Assembly: GCA_046351135.1 (NCBI GenBank)
Contig: JAXLZA010000002.1
Coordinates: 62,001 to 126,000, forward strand
Reading direction: 5' to 3'
Length of the DNA stretch: 64,000 nucleotides
DNA from: UBA4427 sp046351135
Lineage (GTDB): Bacteria; Myxococcota_A; UBA9160; UBA4427
A program made the translations under genes and the position numbers. Position 1 is the first letter of the stretch; each line of letters starts with the position of its first letter. Positions 6,936 to 15,114 of this stretch are shown here, in pieces. The notes beneath the pieces are model-generated. The model was not told the DNA's origin and ran no database searches. It saw nothing but the letters and a program-made list of their open reading frames with translations.

Positions 6936-8947
6936 CGCGCCGCGCTCGCGAAGGAGCCGCCGACCCGGTCCCGGTCCCGGTCGAGGCGGCGGTCGAGGCG
7001 GCGGTCGGCGGTCCGGCGCCCGCCGCGTCGATTCCGTTCCGGCGCATCGCCGACGCGACCTACGACTGGGAGAGCTGGCTGAGCCCGGAAGGCGCGCTGC
7101 TCTGGGTCAATCCCGCCGTCGAGCGCATCACGGGCTATGGCGTGACCGAGCCCTTCGCGATGGCACGCTATCCGCTGCCGATGGTGCTGCCCGAGGATCG
7201 GGCGCGGATCGAGCAGGTCCTGCAGACGGCCCGCTCGGGCTCGTCGGGCAACGACGTCGAGTTCCGCGTGCTGCGCAAGGACGGGGGCGTTCGCTGGGCG
7301 GCGATCTCCTGGCAGTCCTTCGGTGACGAGGCGGGTCGGAGCCTCGGCTTCCGCACCAGCATCCGCGACATCCACGAGCGCAAGCTCTCCGAGAAGCGCC
7401 TCCACGAAGCGCTCGAGATCGCCGAGCAGGCCGCGGCCGCGCGCCAGGCTTTTCTCGCGAACACCAGCCACGAGCTGCGCACCCCGCTGCAATCCATCCT
7501 CGGCTACGCGCAGCTGCTCGCCGCCGGCGAGCTCGACGGCGACGCTCGCCGCAAGCTCGACGTGATCGTCCAGCAGACCGAGTCGCTGCTCGCGATCGTG
7601 AGCAACGTCCTCGAGATGGCGGCGCTCCAGGTCAAGGCGCCCGAGATCGTCGAGGAGGAGTTCGATCCGCGGCGGAAGGTGGCCGACATCCTCGAGGCCG
7701 TCCGGCCGCTGACGACGGGCAAGGCCCTCGAGCTCGAGCTCCACGTCGCCCCGCGCGTCCCCGGGCGCGTGCGCGGCGACCGGCTCCGGATCCGTCAGGT
7801 CCTGACGAACCTGATCGCGAACGCCATCAAGTTCACCGACCGCGGCCGCATCGACGTGCGCGTGAGCCGGACCGCGAAGGGGGCGATCCGCTTCGTCGTC
7901 GAGGACACCGGCATCGGGATCCCCCGCGAAGACCTCGCCCGTCTCTTCGTGCCCTTCGAGCGCTCCGCCGACGCCGCGCGCCGGGGCTACGGTGGAACCG
8001 GGCTCGGGCTCTCGATCGCGAAGGCCCTGACCGACGCGATGGGCGGGACGCTCTCGGCGAGCTCGCGCCGGGGCGGGGGCTCCCGCTTCACCCTCGAGCT
8101 CCCGCTCCCCGCCGTCGAGGGCGCACCGGAGAGCGGGGCCGCGCCGCGGCCGGTGCCGCGGCGCAGCCATCGGCCGACGGTGCTCGTCGTCGACGACAGT
8201 CCGGTCGGCCGCGAGCTCGTCCGCGAGATGCTGCAGGGGCTCGGCGCCGAGGTCCGCTCGGCGGCGACGGGCGAGGAGGCGGTCGCGGCGGTGCTCGCAT
8301 CGCCTCCGGAGCTGGTGTTGATGGATCTCCAGATGCCCGGGCTCGACGGGGCGACGGCGGCGCAGCTGATCCGCGCGCAGACGCCGCCGGGCGCGCCGCG
8401 GCCGCGCATCGTCGCGCTCACGGCGAACGCCTTCGGCCGCGCCCAGGCCCTCGGCTCGTCGGGCGGGATGGACGGCTATCTCGTCAAGCCGGCGCGGATC
8501 GCCGACCTGCGCGCGCTGCTCGACCGCATCGTCGACGACGGCGACCGGGCGGAGGCGGCGAGCGTCGTCGCCGGCGCCCAGCCCTTCGTGCCGTCGTCGG
8601 AGCTCGACGCGGCGGTCGTGCGCGATCTCGCCTCGGCGCGGACCCGGGAGGGACGATCGCTGCTCGAGGTCGCGGGGCAGCGCGTGCTCGACGACACGCC
8701 GACGTGTCTCGCGGAGATCGCCGCCGCGATCCGTGTCCGTCGCCTCCGCCCCGTCGCCCATCTGGCCCACCGGATCAAGGGCAACTGCCTGATGGTCGGG
8801 GCCTCGACCGCCGCCGCCTGTGCACAGCGCCTCGACGACGCGCTGGCCCACGACGACGCGAAGGCCGCCCGTGTCGAGCTCCGGCGGCTCGAGCAGGCCT
8901 TCGACGAGCTGAGCCGGACGCTTCGCGGCATCATCGCCGCCCACTGA
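6932..8947 (+). CDS. Soluble hybrid sensor histidine kinase (PAS-HisKA-HATPase-REC-HPt)
   Basis: The protein has 671 residues and starts with GTG in the GTGA overlap with the regulator gene. Order: a Pro/Ala-rich leader, a PAS domain (about 35-150, ending in FRTSIRDIHERK), HisKA with His180 in NTSHELRTPL, an HATPase domain (LIANAIKF, DTGIGIP, GGTGLGLSIAK), a receiver domain with Asp465 in LVLMDLQMPG, and a C-terminal HPt domain with His613 in LAHRIKGNCLMVGA. No transmembrane segment or signal peptide is visible, so it should sense a cytoplasmic signal through PAS. His to Asp to His and then the coupled regulator's Asp55 forms a complete phosphorelay from two genes. Confidence 0.95.
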   Translation: MTRRAREGAADPVPVPVEAAVEAAVGGPAPAASIPFRRIADATYDWESWLSPEGALLWVNPAVERITGYGVTEPFAMARYPLPMVLPEDRARIEQVLQTARSGSSGNDVEFRVLRKDGGVRWAAISWQSFGDEAGRSLGFRTSIRDIHERKLSEKRLHEALEIAEQAAAARQAFLANTSHELRTPLQSILGYAQLLAAGELDGDARRKLDVIVQQTESLLAIVSNVLEMAALQVKAPEIVEEEFDPRRKVADILEAVRPLTTGKALELELHVAPRVPGRVRGDRLRIRQVLTNLIANAIKFTDRGRIDVRVSRTAKGAIRFVVEDTGIGIPREDLARLFVPFERSADAARRGYGGTGLGLSIAKALTDAMGGTLSASSRRGGGSRFTLELPLPAVEGAPESGAAPRPVPRRSHRPTVLVVDDSPVGRELVREMLQGLGAEVRSAATGEEAVAAVLASPPELVLMDLQMPGLDGATAAQLIRAQTPPGAPRPRIVALTANAFGRAQALGSSGGMDGYLVKPARIADLRALLDRIVDDGDRAEAASVVAGAQPFVPSSELDAAVVRDLASARTREGRSLLEVAGQRVLDDTPTCLAEIAAAIRVRRLRPVAHLAHRIKGNCLMVGASTAAACAQRLDDALAHDDAKAARVELRRLEQAFDELSRTLRGIIAAH

Positions 8948-8972
8948 CGCGACGGGCGGAGGGGCGCGGACG

Positions 8973-9623
8973 ATGGGGCAGGCGGCGGAGTTTCCCGGGC
9001 GCTTTCGCGCGGGCCTCGCGCGGCTCGCGGCCCGCGAGCCGTTTCGGCTGCCGCTCGCCGAGATCCCGAGCGGCTTTCGCAACTCTGCCGTGCTCGTCGC
9101 GTTCTGGCCCGAGGACGACGACGTCTGCGTCGTCCTGACGCGGCGCTCGAGCCGGCTCGCGCAGCACGCGGGGCAGACCGCCTTTCCGGGCGGTCGCCTC
9201 GACGCGGGGGAGACGTGGGCCGAGGCGGCTCTGCGCGAGGCCCACGAGGAGATCGGCCTCGATCCGCGGGGCGTCGAGATCCTCGGTCCCCTCGACGATG
9301 CCTGGAGCGGGGCGGGCCATCTCATCGTCCCCGTGGTCGGTTGGCTGACCGCCCGCCCGGACCTCCGCCCGAATCCGGCCGAGGTCGCGGAGATCCTCTT
9401 CGCCCGCGTCTCCGAGCTCCTCCGCCCCGAGTCCCGCGGCACGATCGCCGTCGTCCACCGCGGCGTCCACTACCGCAACCCGACGCTCCAATGGCGAGGC
9501 GGGGACGCGAACGGCCTCTCCGCCGACCTCCTGCTCGAGGCGATCGGCTGGGGCATGGGGGAGCGCCCGGATCCGGGGCCGGAGCGGCTCGCCCATCTGC
9601 GGACCTACTTCGGCCCGGATTGA
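8973..9623 (+). CDS. Nudix hydrolase, CoA pyrophosphatase-like
   Basis: The protein has 216 residues, with ATG at 8973 after GGAGGGG. The Nudix box lies at about residues 72-95, with the G-x5-E-x7-REAHEEIGL pattern intact (LDAGETWAEAALREAHEEIG). Upstream, SSRLAQHAGQTAFPGG resembles the CoA pyrophosphatase (NudL/PCD1) signature region (LR.H.GQ.aFPGG). Such enzymes cleave CoA or acyl-CoA to phosphopantetheine and adenosine 3',5'-bisphosphate with Mg2+ or Mn2+. The gene follows the hybrid kinase by 25 bp and may share its transcript, but no functional link is evident. Confidence 0.9.
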   Translation: MGQAAEFPGRFRAGLARLAAREPFRLPLAEIPSGFRNSAVLVAFWPEDDDVCVVLTRRSSRLAQHAGQTAFPGGRLDAGETWAEAALREAHEEIGLDPRGVEILGPLDDAWSGAGHLIVPVVGWLTARPDLRPNPAEVAEILFARVSELLRPESRGTIAVVHRGVHYRNPTLQWRGGDANGLSADLLLEAIGWGMGERPDPGPERLAHLRTYFGPD

Positions 9624-9719
9624 GCGATCCCGGGGTGGGCGTCGGCGGCGGTGCGGTGGGCTAGGGTGGATCGGGCGGGCGAGCCACACCGGGCCGGTCG
9701 GGTCCACGAGGAGATCGCG

Positions 9720-10952
9720 ATGTCGAGCCACGAATCACGCGCTGCGGGACGGGGCGGATCGGTCGAGTCGATCGCCGATCGACCGATGAAGTCCGAGGAG
9801 CTCGTGGCCGCGGCGAAGCGGATCGCGCCGATCCTGATCGAGGACGCCGAGGCGGGCGAGAAGGCGCGCAGCGTGACGCCGCGGGTCGTGCGGGCGATGC
9901 AGGACGCGGGCGCCTTCCGGATGACGATGCCGAAGTCGCTCGGCGGGATCGAGGCGGATCCGGTGACCCAGTACGAGGTCATCGAGGCGCTCTCGGTCGC
10001 CGATGGCGCCGCGGGCTGGGTCGCGATGATCGGGTCGGATGCGGGCTACTTCGCCGGTCGGATTCCGTTCGAGCTGGCGAAGGAGCTCTTTCCCGATCCG
10101 GACCTGCTCTCGGCGGGCGTCGCGACGCCTTCCGGGACGGCGGAGCGGGTCGCGGGCGGCTTTCGGGTGAAGGGGCGTTGGGCCTTCGCGAGCTGCTGTC
10201 GGCACGCGGCCTGGTTCAAGGGGCTCTGCATCGTGACGGAGAACGGGCAGCCGGTGATGGGGGCCGGGGGGCGGCCGCAGACGCGGACGGTGGTGCTCCC
10301 GATGAACGAGGTCGAGATCGTCGACAACTGGAACGTGACGGGGCTCTGCGCGAGCAGCAGCAACGACATCGCGGTCCACGACGTCTTCGTCCCCGAGCGC
10401 CGGGCGGTCGGCGACGCGATGAGCGGGGCCGAGGCCGTCTCGCCGCCGGGGCCGCTCTACGTCTACTGGATGATGTTGATGTGCAACGTGGCCGGCGTGC
10501 CGATGGGCATCGCGCGGCGCGCGATCGACGAGGTCTGCGCGATCGCGAATCAGAAGATGGCCTACGGGACGCGCAATCTCGTCCGCGACGATCTGCTCGT
10601 CCAGGCCCGGATCGGCCGCGCCGAGACCGCCTGGAACGCGGCCCGGTCCTTCATCGTCGCGACCGTCGACGAGCTCTGGCAGACGCTGCTCGCCGGAAAG
10701 GACCTGCCGCTCGAGCTGAAGAGCCGCTTCCGGCAGTGCAACCTCCACGGCTTCCACGCGGCGCTCGAGATCACCCAGTCGATGTACGCCCTCGGCGGCT
10801 CGACGGCCCTCTACCGGCCGCATCCCCTCGAGCGCGCGCTGCGCGACCAGACCGTCGCTGCGAACCACCTGCTCGTCCGGGAGAACGCCTACGCCGAGAT
10901 CGGGCGCGTCTCGCTCGGGATCGATCCGCAGAGCTTCGTGCTGGCGGGCTGA
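9720..10952 (+). CDS. Acyl-CoA dehydrogenase-fold flavoprotein, HsaA-like monooxygenase type
   Basis: The protein has 410 residues. The ATG at 9720 follows GAGGAGATCGCG and is preferred over the upstream in-frame start at 9651. The fold is that of acyl-CoA dehydrogenases: an N-terminal helical domain (VVRAMQDAGAFRMTMPKSLG), a middle beta domain (RVKGRWAFASCCRHAAWFKG, then NWNVTGLCASSSNDIAV), and a C-terminal helical bundle with LHGFHAALEITQSMYALGGS. The middle-domain pattern resembles reduced-flavin-dependent hydroxylases such as HsaA of steroid degradation rather than beta-oxidation enzymes. A partner flavin reductase is not adjacent. TAGGGT at 9662-9667 is a candidate -10. Family secure; substrate unknown. 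Confidence 0.9.
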   Translation: MSSHESRAAGRGGSVESIADRPMKSEELVAAAKRIAPILIEDAEAGEKARSVTPRVVRAMQDAGAFRMTMPKSLGGIEADPVTQYEVIEALSVADGAAGWVAMIGSDAGYFAGRIPFELAKELFPDPDLLSAGVATPSGTAERVAGGFRVKGRWAFASCCRHAAWFKGLCIVTENGQPVMGAGGRPQTRTVVLPMNEVEIVDNWNVTGLCASSSNDIAVHDVFVPERRAVGDAMSGAEAVSPPGPLYVYWMMLMCNVAGVPMGIARRAIDEVCAIANQKMAYGTRNLVRDDLLVQARIGRAETAWNAARSFIVATVDELWQTLLAGKDLPLELKSRFRQCNLHGFHAALEITQSMYALGGSTALYRPHPLERALRDQTVAANHLLVRENAYAEIGRVSLGIDPQSFVLAG

Positions 10953-11076
10953 GCGGGGCGGTGACCGCGGGCCGGGGCGGGCTGGGCCCGGTCGGGGGCG
11001 CGGTGCGAGGGCGCGCGTCGTTCGATCCGGCCGTTCGCGGATCGAGAGCGCCGCGAGTCCGACGAGAGGAGGGACC

Positions 11077-11571
11077 ATGTCCGAGCTCGAGCAGAGGATC
11101 GCGCGTCTCGAGGCGCGCTTCGCCATCCAGGACGTGATGTACCGCTATGCGGAGTGCGTCGACCTCGCCCGCTTCGCGGACCTGGGCGAGCTCTTCCGCC
11201 ACGGCTCGATCTACGCCGTCGGCGAGGAGCCCATGCGCGGCGCCGACACCGTCCGCCGCTTCTACGCCGCGACCAACAAGGTGCATGCCGACGGCACCCT
11301 GCGCACGCGCCACCTCGCGAGCAATCCGATCATCGAGGTCGAGCCCGGCGGCACCCGCGCGAAGTCGCGCTCGTACTTCGTCGTGCTGCAGGCGACCGAC
11401 GCCGTCCCGCTCCAGCCGATCGTGGCGGGGCGCTACCACGACCGCTTCCACGTGGTCGACGGCGCGTGGTGGTTCGAGGAGCGCATCGTCCTCGTCGACC
11501 AGATCGGGAACATGAAGGACCACCTGAGCTTCGACCTCGCCCGCGATCCGATCCCCCGCGTCGCGGACTGA
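11077..11571 (+). CDS. SnoaL/NTF2-like protein
   Basis: The protein has 164 residues, with ATG at 11077 after GAGAGGAGGGACC. The N-terminal helix with IARLEARFAIQDVMYRYAEC, the RGADTVRRFYAAT segment, and the alternating strands NPIIEVEP, YFVVLQA, GRYHDRFHV and WWFEERIVL fit the NTF2-like cone fold of the SnoaL_4 type. These small domains act as isomerases, dehydratases or hydroxylases on polycyclic or steroid-like substrates, or only bind them. It lies 124 bp after the HsaA-like gene on the same strand, in keeping with a shared catabolic role. The catalytic residues cannot be assigned with confidence. Confidence 0.88.
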   Translation: MSELEQRIARLEARFAIQDVMYRYAECVDLARFADLGELFRHGSIYAVGEEPMRGADTVRRFYAATNKVHADGTLRTRHLASNPIIEVEPGGTRAKSRSYFVVLQATDAVPLQPIVAGRYHDRFHVVDGAWWFEERIVLVDQIGNMKDHLSFDLARDPIPRVAD

Positions 11572-11604
11572 GCCGCGCTCCCGGACCGCGTCCGCGCGCC
11601 GCCC

Positions 11605-12876
11605 TCAGATCTCGTCCGGCACCCCGTAGCGCGCCTGGTAGCGCCGGAAATGCGGGCGGTTCTTCGCGACCTGGTCCGGGCTCATCGGCGTGTAGTCGTG
11701 GCGGCCGTGCTTGTCCTTGGGCTTGTGGGCGAGGTAGCGGCGGACGCGCTCGGCGCCGGCGTCGCCGAAGGGCAGGTCGAAGGCGCGGTAGACGCGCTCG
11801 ATCGCCGCGACGGGGTCGGTGATCAGGTCTCGATAGAGGAAGTCGACGATCTGGCCCTCGGGCACCGCGCCCCCGTCGCGCAGCGCCATCACGGCCTCGA
11901 GCTGCGCCGCCGTCCGCTCGCCGACGAGCAGGTCCTCGAAGACCGGCGCGTCGAAGTCGCGATCGCTGCGCTGCCAGTAGAACGTCCGCAGCAGGCTCGC
12001 GACCGACGACATGATCCGCAGCGGATCGCGGTGGGTCTGGATGATGCGGGCGTCGGGGTAGTGGCGGAGCAGGGTCGGCAGGTGGGTCAGGTGGTAGGTC
12101 GCCGACTTGCCGAACCAGCGCCGTCCGGGCTGGCGCCACTGGAGCGCCTGCAGCAGGCGCTTGTGCTGGGCGTAGACGGGGTCCGCGCTCGCCGCGGCGA
12201 CCCACGCGTGGTAGGTCGGGATCTGGTAGAAGGACATGATCGAGTCGCTGACGAAGGTGAAGCTCCAGAGCAGCGAGTCCTCGGCCGGAATGTCGCCCGC
12301 GACCTCGTGCATCGTCTGGATCTGCGGCGTCATGCGGACCCACTGCGTCGCGATCGCGTCGCCGCTCCGCCGCGCAGCCTCGTCGCGCCCGCCGGAGATC
12401 GCCGAGTCGATCGGGAAGTACGCCTCCCAGTAGAGCGGCGTCCGGAGCGCCGGGTCCTGATGGAGCAGCTCCTGGAGGATCGACGTCCCGCTGCGCCCGA
12501 GGCCCGCGATGAAGATCGGCTTCACGATCTCCTGCTCGAGGATCTCGGGATGGCGGCGGATCAGGTCGGTCAGCTGCAGCCGCGTGCGCAGCCAGAGCAG
12601 GCACTCGCTGCGCGTCGCGAGACGGCCCATCAGGTTGAGGCCGGCCTCCTCCTCGAGGGCGCGCAGGAAGACCTCGAAGGGCTCGCGCCAATCGTCCTCG
12701 CCGAAGTCGTCGAGGCCCGTGAGCCGCCGCGCCGACTTCGTCAGCGAATCGGCATCGAGGGGCACCATCTCCTGCAGCATGCCCGCCCGCGCCCAGTGCT
12801 CCCCTTCTTCGTTGACGCCCCGGACCCACTCGGGGCGCGGAATCGCCTTGCGCGGGTCGACGAGATCCTGGGCCAT
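11605..12876 (-). CDS. Sulfotransferase family protein
   Basis: The protein has 423 residues, with ATG at 12876 after GGGAGGAGCCGATCCG. The PAPS-binding loop IFIAGLGRSGTSILQELL lies at about residues 120-137, and RIIQTHRDPLRIMSSVASLL near 270 fits the 3'-phosphate-binding block (RDP...S). These enzymes move sulfate from PAPS to an alcohol, amine or sugar. The N-terminal 110 residues are helical and characteristic of a long bacterial subfamily. It is the last gene of a minus-strand group of three (14921 to 11605); it starts 18 bp after the DUF1214 stop. The acceptor is unknown, and a second sulfotransferase begins at 63542. Confidence 0.92.
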   Translation of the reverse strand: MAQDLVDPRKAIPRPEWVRGVNEEGEHWARAGMLQEMVPLDADSLTKSARRLTGLDDFGEDDWREPFEVFLRALEEEAGLNLMGRLATRSECLLWLRTRLQLTDLIRRHPEILEQEIVKPIFIAGLGRSGTSILQELLHQDPALRTPLYWEAYFPIDSAISGGRDEAARRSGDAIATQWVRMTPQIQTMHEVAGDIPAEDSLLWSFTFVSDSIMSFYQIPTYHAWVAAASADPVYAQHKRLLQALQWRQPGRRWFGKSATYHLTHLPTLLRHYPDARIIQTHRDPLRIMSSVASLLRTFYWQRSDRDFDAPVFEDLLVGERTAAQLEAVMALRDGGAVPEGQIVDFLYRDLITDPVAAIERVYRAFDLPFGDAGAERVRRYLAHKPKDKHGRHDYTPMSPDQVAKNRPHFRRYQARYGVPDEI

Positions 12877-12894
12877 CGGATCGGCTCCTCCCGG

Positions 12895-14124
12895 TCATTG
12901 TCCGTAGCGTTGCTGCAGGATCGCGCGGCGCGCGGCGATCGCGCTTCGTCGTTCTTCCGCGCTCACGCGCCGCGTCGTCGCCGGCAGCTCGGACGGGAGC
13001 GCGTCGAAGCGCACGACCCGGGCCGCCGGCGCGGGGTAATCGTTCGTGAAGTACCAGCGCAGCAGGGCGACGCCCCGGGCGATGCCGGCGGTGTCGAGCC
13101 AGTTCGCGACGCCCGGATCCCGGGCCGAGAGTACGATGCGGACGACGCCGTCGGGATCCGCCACGACCTGGCGTCCGTTCAGGCTGCTCTGGCGATTCGC
13201 ATAGTCGGTCACCTGCCACCAGACGTCGCCGAGATGGATGTTCCAGTAGCGCGCTTGCGGCGCCGCGACCTCGACGACGAGGGCTTCGTCCTCGGCGAGG
13301 GCGTAGACGGCGGGGACGTAGCCCGCCGAGGGATTCGCGGCGTGCTCGTCGCGGCTCGTGTCGATCAGGCGGAAGCGATTCGTTCCGACGGCGTCGAGGA
13401 CCTCCTGCGTCAGGCCTCCCGAGAAGGCCTGGAAGCAGAAGTCGAGCATGCGGCTCGCGGCGTCGAGGCGCAGGGCGAATTCCTCCGCGGAGCGCTCGAC
13501 GGGCGCCAGCGGTCCGTCCTCGGGCTCGAGCGAGAGCTCCGCCCGTCGCTCCGACGACCAGTCGTAGAAGGCCTCGCGCAGGATCAGCGTGTTCATGCTC
13601 GAGCTCGGGTCGATCGCGATCCAGTTCGGGCAGTCGCTCGGCTTCGTCGCCGAGACGGCGATCTCGAGGCGGCCGTCGGGGCCGGCCTCGAAGCGGCCGA
13701 GGTCGTAGCTCGAGAGCAGCTTGAGGTCCGGGTCCCCCCAGAAGCCGCGGATCGTCTGGGCCTCGAGGAAGTGGGCGCTGCCCCGCGTGCCGCGCAGGCG
13801 GAAGCGCCGGCCGCCGTCGAGGAAGGCGTAGCGGTACAGGAAGTCCGCGTTCGGCAGCAGCCAGCTGTAGACGTTCGGCTCGAACACCGTCGAGAGCAGC
13901 AGCTTCGGATGGGAGGAGCGCGGCGCGATCGCGAGGTTGTAGGCCGCGGCCTGCGCCTGCATCAGCCAGGCATGGGCGCGCACCCGATCCGCGGGATCGG
14001 CGGCGAGGGGAGAGGCGAGCATGCGCTCGCGCAGGGCCTCGACGCGGGCGCGGTGGGCGTGCCAGGCCGCGTCGAGGCGATCGGCACCGCTCGCGGATCG
14101 CGGCGGGGCGGACGGGGCGGTCAT
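12895..14124 (-). CDS. DUF1214 domain protein
   Basis: The protein has 409 residues. The ATG at 14124 overlaps the upstream stop codon in the ATGA arrangement and has CGGAGGAG before it. The C-terminal part (VEVAAPQARYWNIHLGDVWW, then ANRQSSLNGRQ, then DPGVANWLDTAG, then LLRWYF) matches the DUF1214 domain. It has no signal peptide, so this version is likely cytoplasmic. The N-terminal 200 residues include FEPNVYSWLLPNADFLYRYA. The biochemical role is not settled; DUF1254/DUF1214 proteins occur widely in environmental bacteria. Here it lies between a predicted HExxE protein and a sulfotransferase in one operon, so a role with the sulfated compound is possible but inferred. Confidence 0.88.
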   Translation of the reverse strand: MTAPSAPPRSASGADRLDAAWHAHRARVEALRERMLASPLAADPADRVRAHAWLMQAQAAAYNLAIAPRSSHPKLLLSTVFEPNVYSWLLPNADFLYRYAFLDGGRRFRLRGTRGSAHFLEAQTIRGFWGDPDLKLLSSYDLGRFEAGPDGRLEIAVSATKPSDCPNWIAIDPSSSMNTLILREAFYDWSSERRAELSLEPEDGPLAPVERSAEEFALRLDAASRMLDFCFQAFSGGLTQEVLDAVGTNRFRLIDTSRDEHAANPSAGYVPAVYALAEDEALVVEVAAPQARYWNIHLGDVWWQVTDYANRQSSLNGRQVVADPDGVVRIVLSARDPGVANWLDTAGIARGVALLRWYFTNDYPAPAARVVRFDALPSELPATTRRVSAEERRSAIAARRAILQQRYGQ

Positions 14125-14921
14125 CGTCGGGCTCCTCCGGTGGTGCTGCGCTTCGCGGGGCGGCGGGCGGGCCCGCGCGCCACGGAAGCCTCGGCGCGAA
14201 GCAGGCGGCCGGCCTTGCGCGTCTCGCTGCGGTGGCCCCGGCGGTCCTCCCGCGCGAACGCCTTCTGCTTCGCCTTCGAGCCGTACTTCTCGCTCCACTT
14301 CCCCTTCTCGAAGACGATCTGGTAGCCGTCGGCGAGGATCTCGAAGGGCTTCTTGATCTTGCCCAGATGATCGAAGCGGGCCGAGCGCGGCTTGCGGAAC
14401 TCTTCGAAGTAGGCCGGATGGACGAAGTCGCTCATCGGGAGACCGCGAACCGGAAAGCTCTCGCCCTCGACCGGATCCGCCGCTTCGTAGGCGACCATGC
14501 GCCGGGGATTCGGGCCGGTCGTCATCAGGTTGATCGCGGGGTCGACGAGCATCTCGACGAGCTCGTGGGAGGCGGTGACGCTGACCGGATCGCCGTTCTC
14601 GATCGTCGTGCGGACGAAGACCTTCGAGACGGGCAGGCCTTCCGGCGTCAGGTCGTGATACGCGAGGGCGTCCTCCTCGTCGGCGTCCTCGAGGAAGACC
14701 ATCGCCCAGGCGCCCTTGCGGAAGCCCTTCGTCGCGATCAGCTTCGCCGGCGTCCCCCAGACCGGGGCGACGTGGCGGTCGACGTATTCCTGGAGCGCGG
14801 CGACCAGCGTCCGCAGCGGGACGCCGAGGGGCGTGCGCGTCCGGCGGTCGACGAAGCAGGCGATCGTCGGACGCTGGCCCTGATCGAACGCGATGCCGAG
14901 GCGCTCTTCGTGTCGGGCCAT
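14121..14921 (-). CDS. Protein with HELVE motif, possible metal-dependent hydrolase
   Basis: The protein has 266 residues, with ATG at 14921 after GAGGAGACCCG. The N-terminus (IACFVDRRTRTPLGVPL) and the centre TASHELVEMLVDP, with His119, form a HExxE-like segment reminiscent of thermolysin-type zinc helices (H-E-x-x-[HE]). The helix is followed by LMTTGPNPRRMVAYEAADPV. A downstream third ligand is not certain. The last 45 residues are basic and low in complexity (RRGHRSETRKAGR). I do not recognise a named family. The stop overlaps the DUF1214 start by four bases, so it is first in a three-gene operon. It could be a peptidase-like hydrolase or a non-catalytic relative. Confidence 0.75.
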   Translation of the reverse strand: MARHEERLGIAFDQGQRPTIACFVDRRTRTPLGVPLRTLVAALQEYVDRHVAPVWGTPAKLIATKGFRKGAWAMVFLEDADEEDALAYHDLTPEGLPVSKVFVRTTIENGDPVSVTASHELVEMLVDPAINLMTTGPNPRRMVAYEAADPVEGESFPVRGLPMSDFVHPAYFEEFRKPRSARFDHLGKIKKPFEILADGYQIVFEKGKWSEKYGSKAKQKAFAREDRRGHRSETRKAGRLLRAEASVARGPARRPAKRSTTGGARR

Positions 14922-15114
14922 CGGGTCTCCTCATGCGACGGAAGGACGATCGGGAGCATGCCGCGAAGCCCGTCGGGCCGCCCGTGGCGCCGGCTCCGCC
15001 CGCGTGATGCCGACTGGCGACTGGCGACGCGAAGCGGGCGCAGTAGCGTGTCCGGAGCGGTTCCGGTGCGCCCCGACCGGCGCGCGATCCATCCCGAGCG
15101 GAGGTCCATCCTTC

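Noticed and set aside
6896..9442. An 848-codon minus-strand frame opposite the hybrid kinase
   Set aside because: The plus-strand frame has complete kinase, receiver and HPt motifs; the antisense product is low in complexity.
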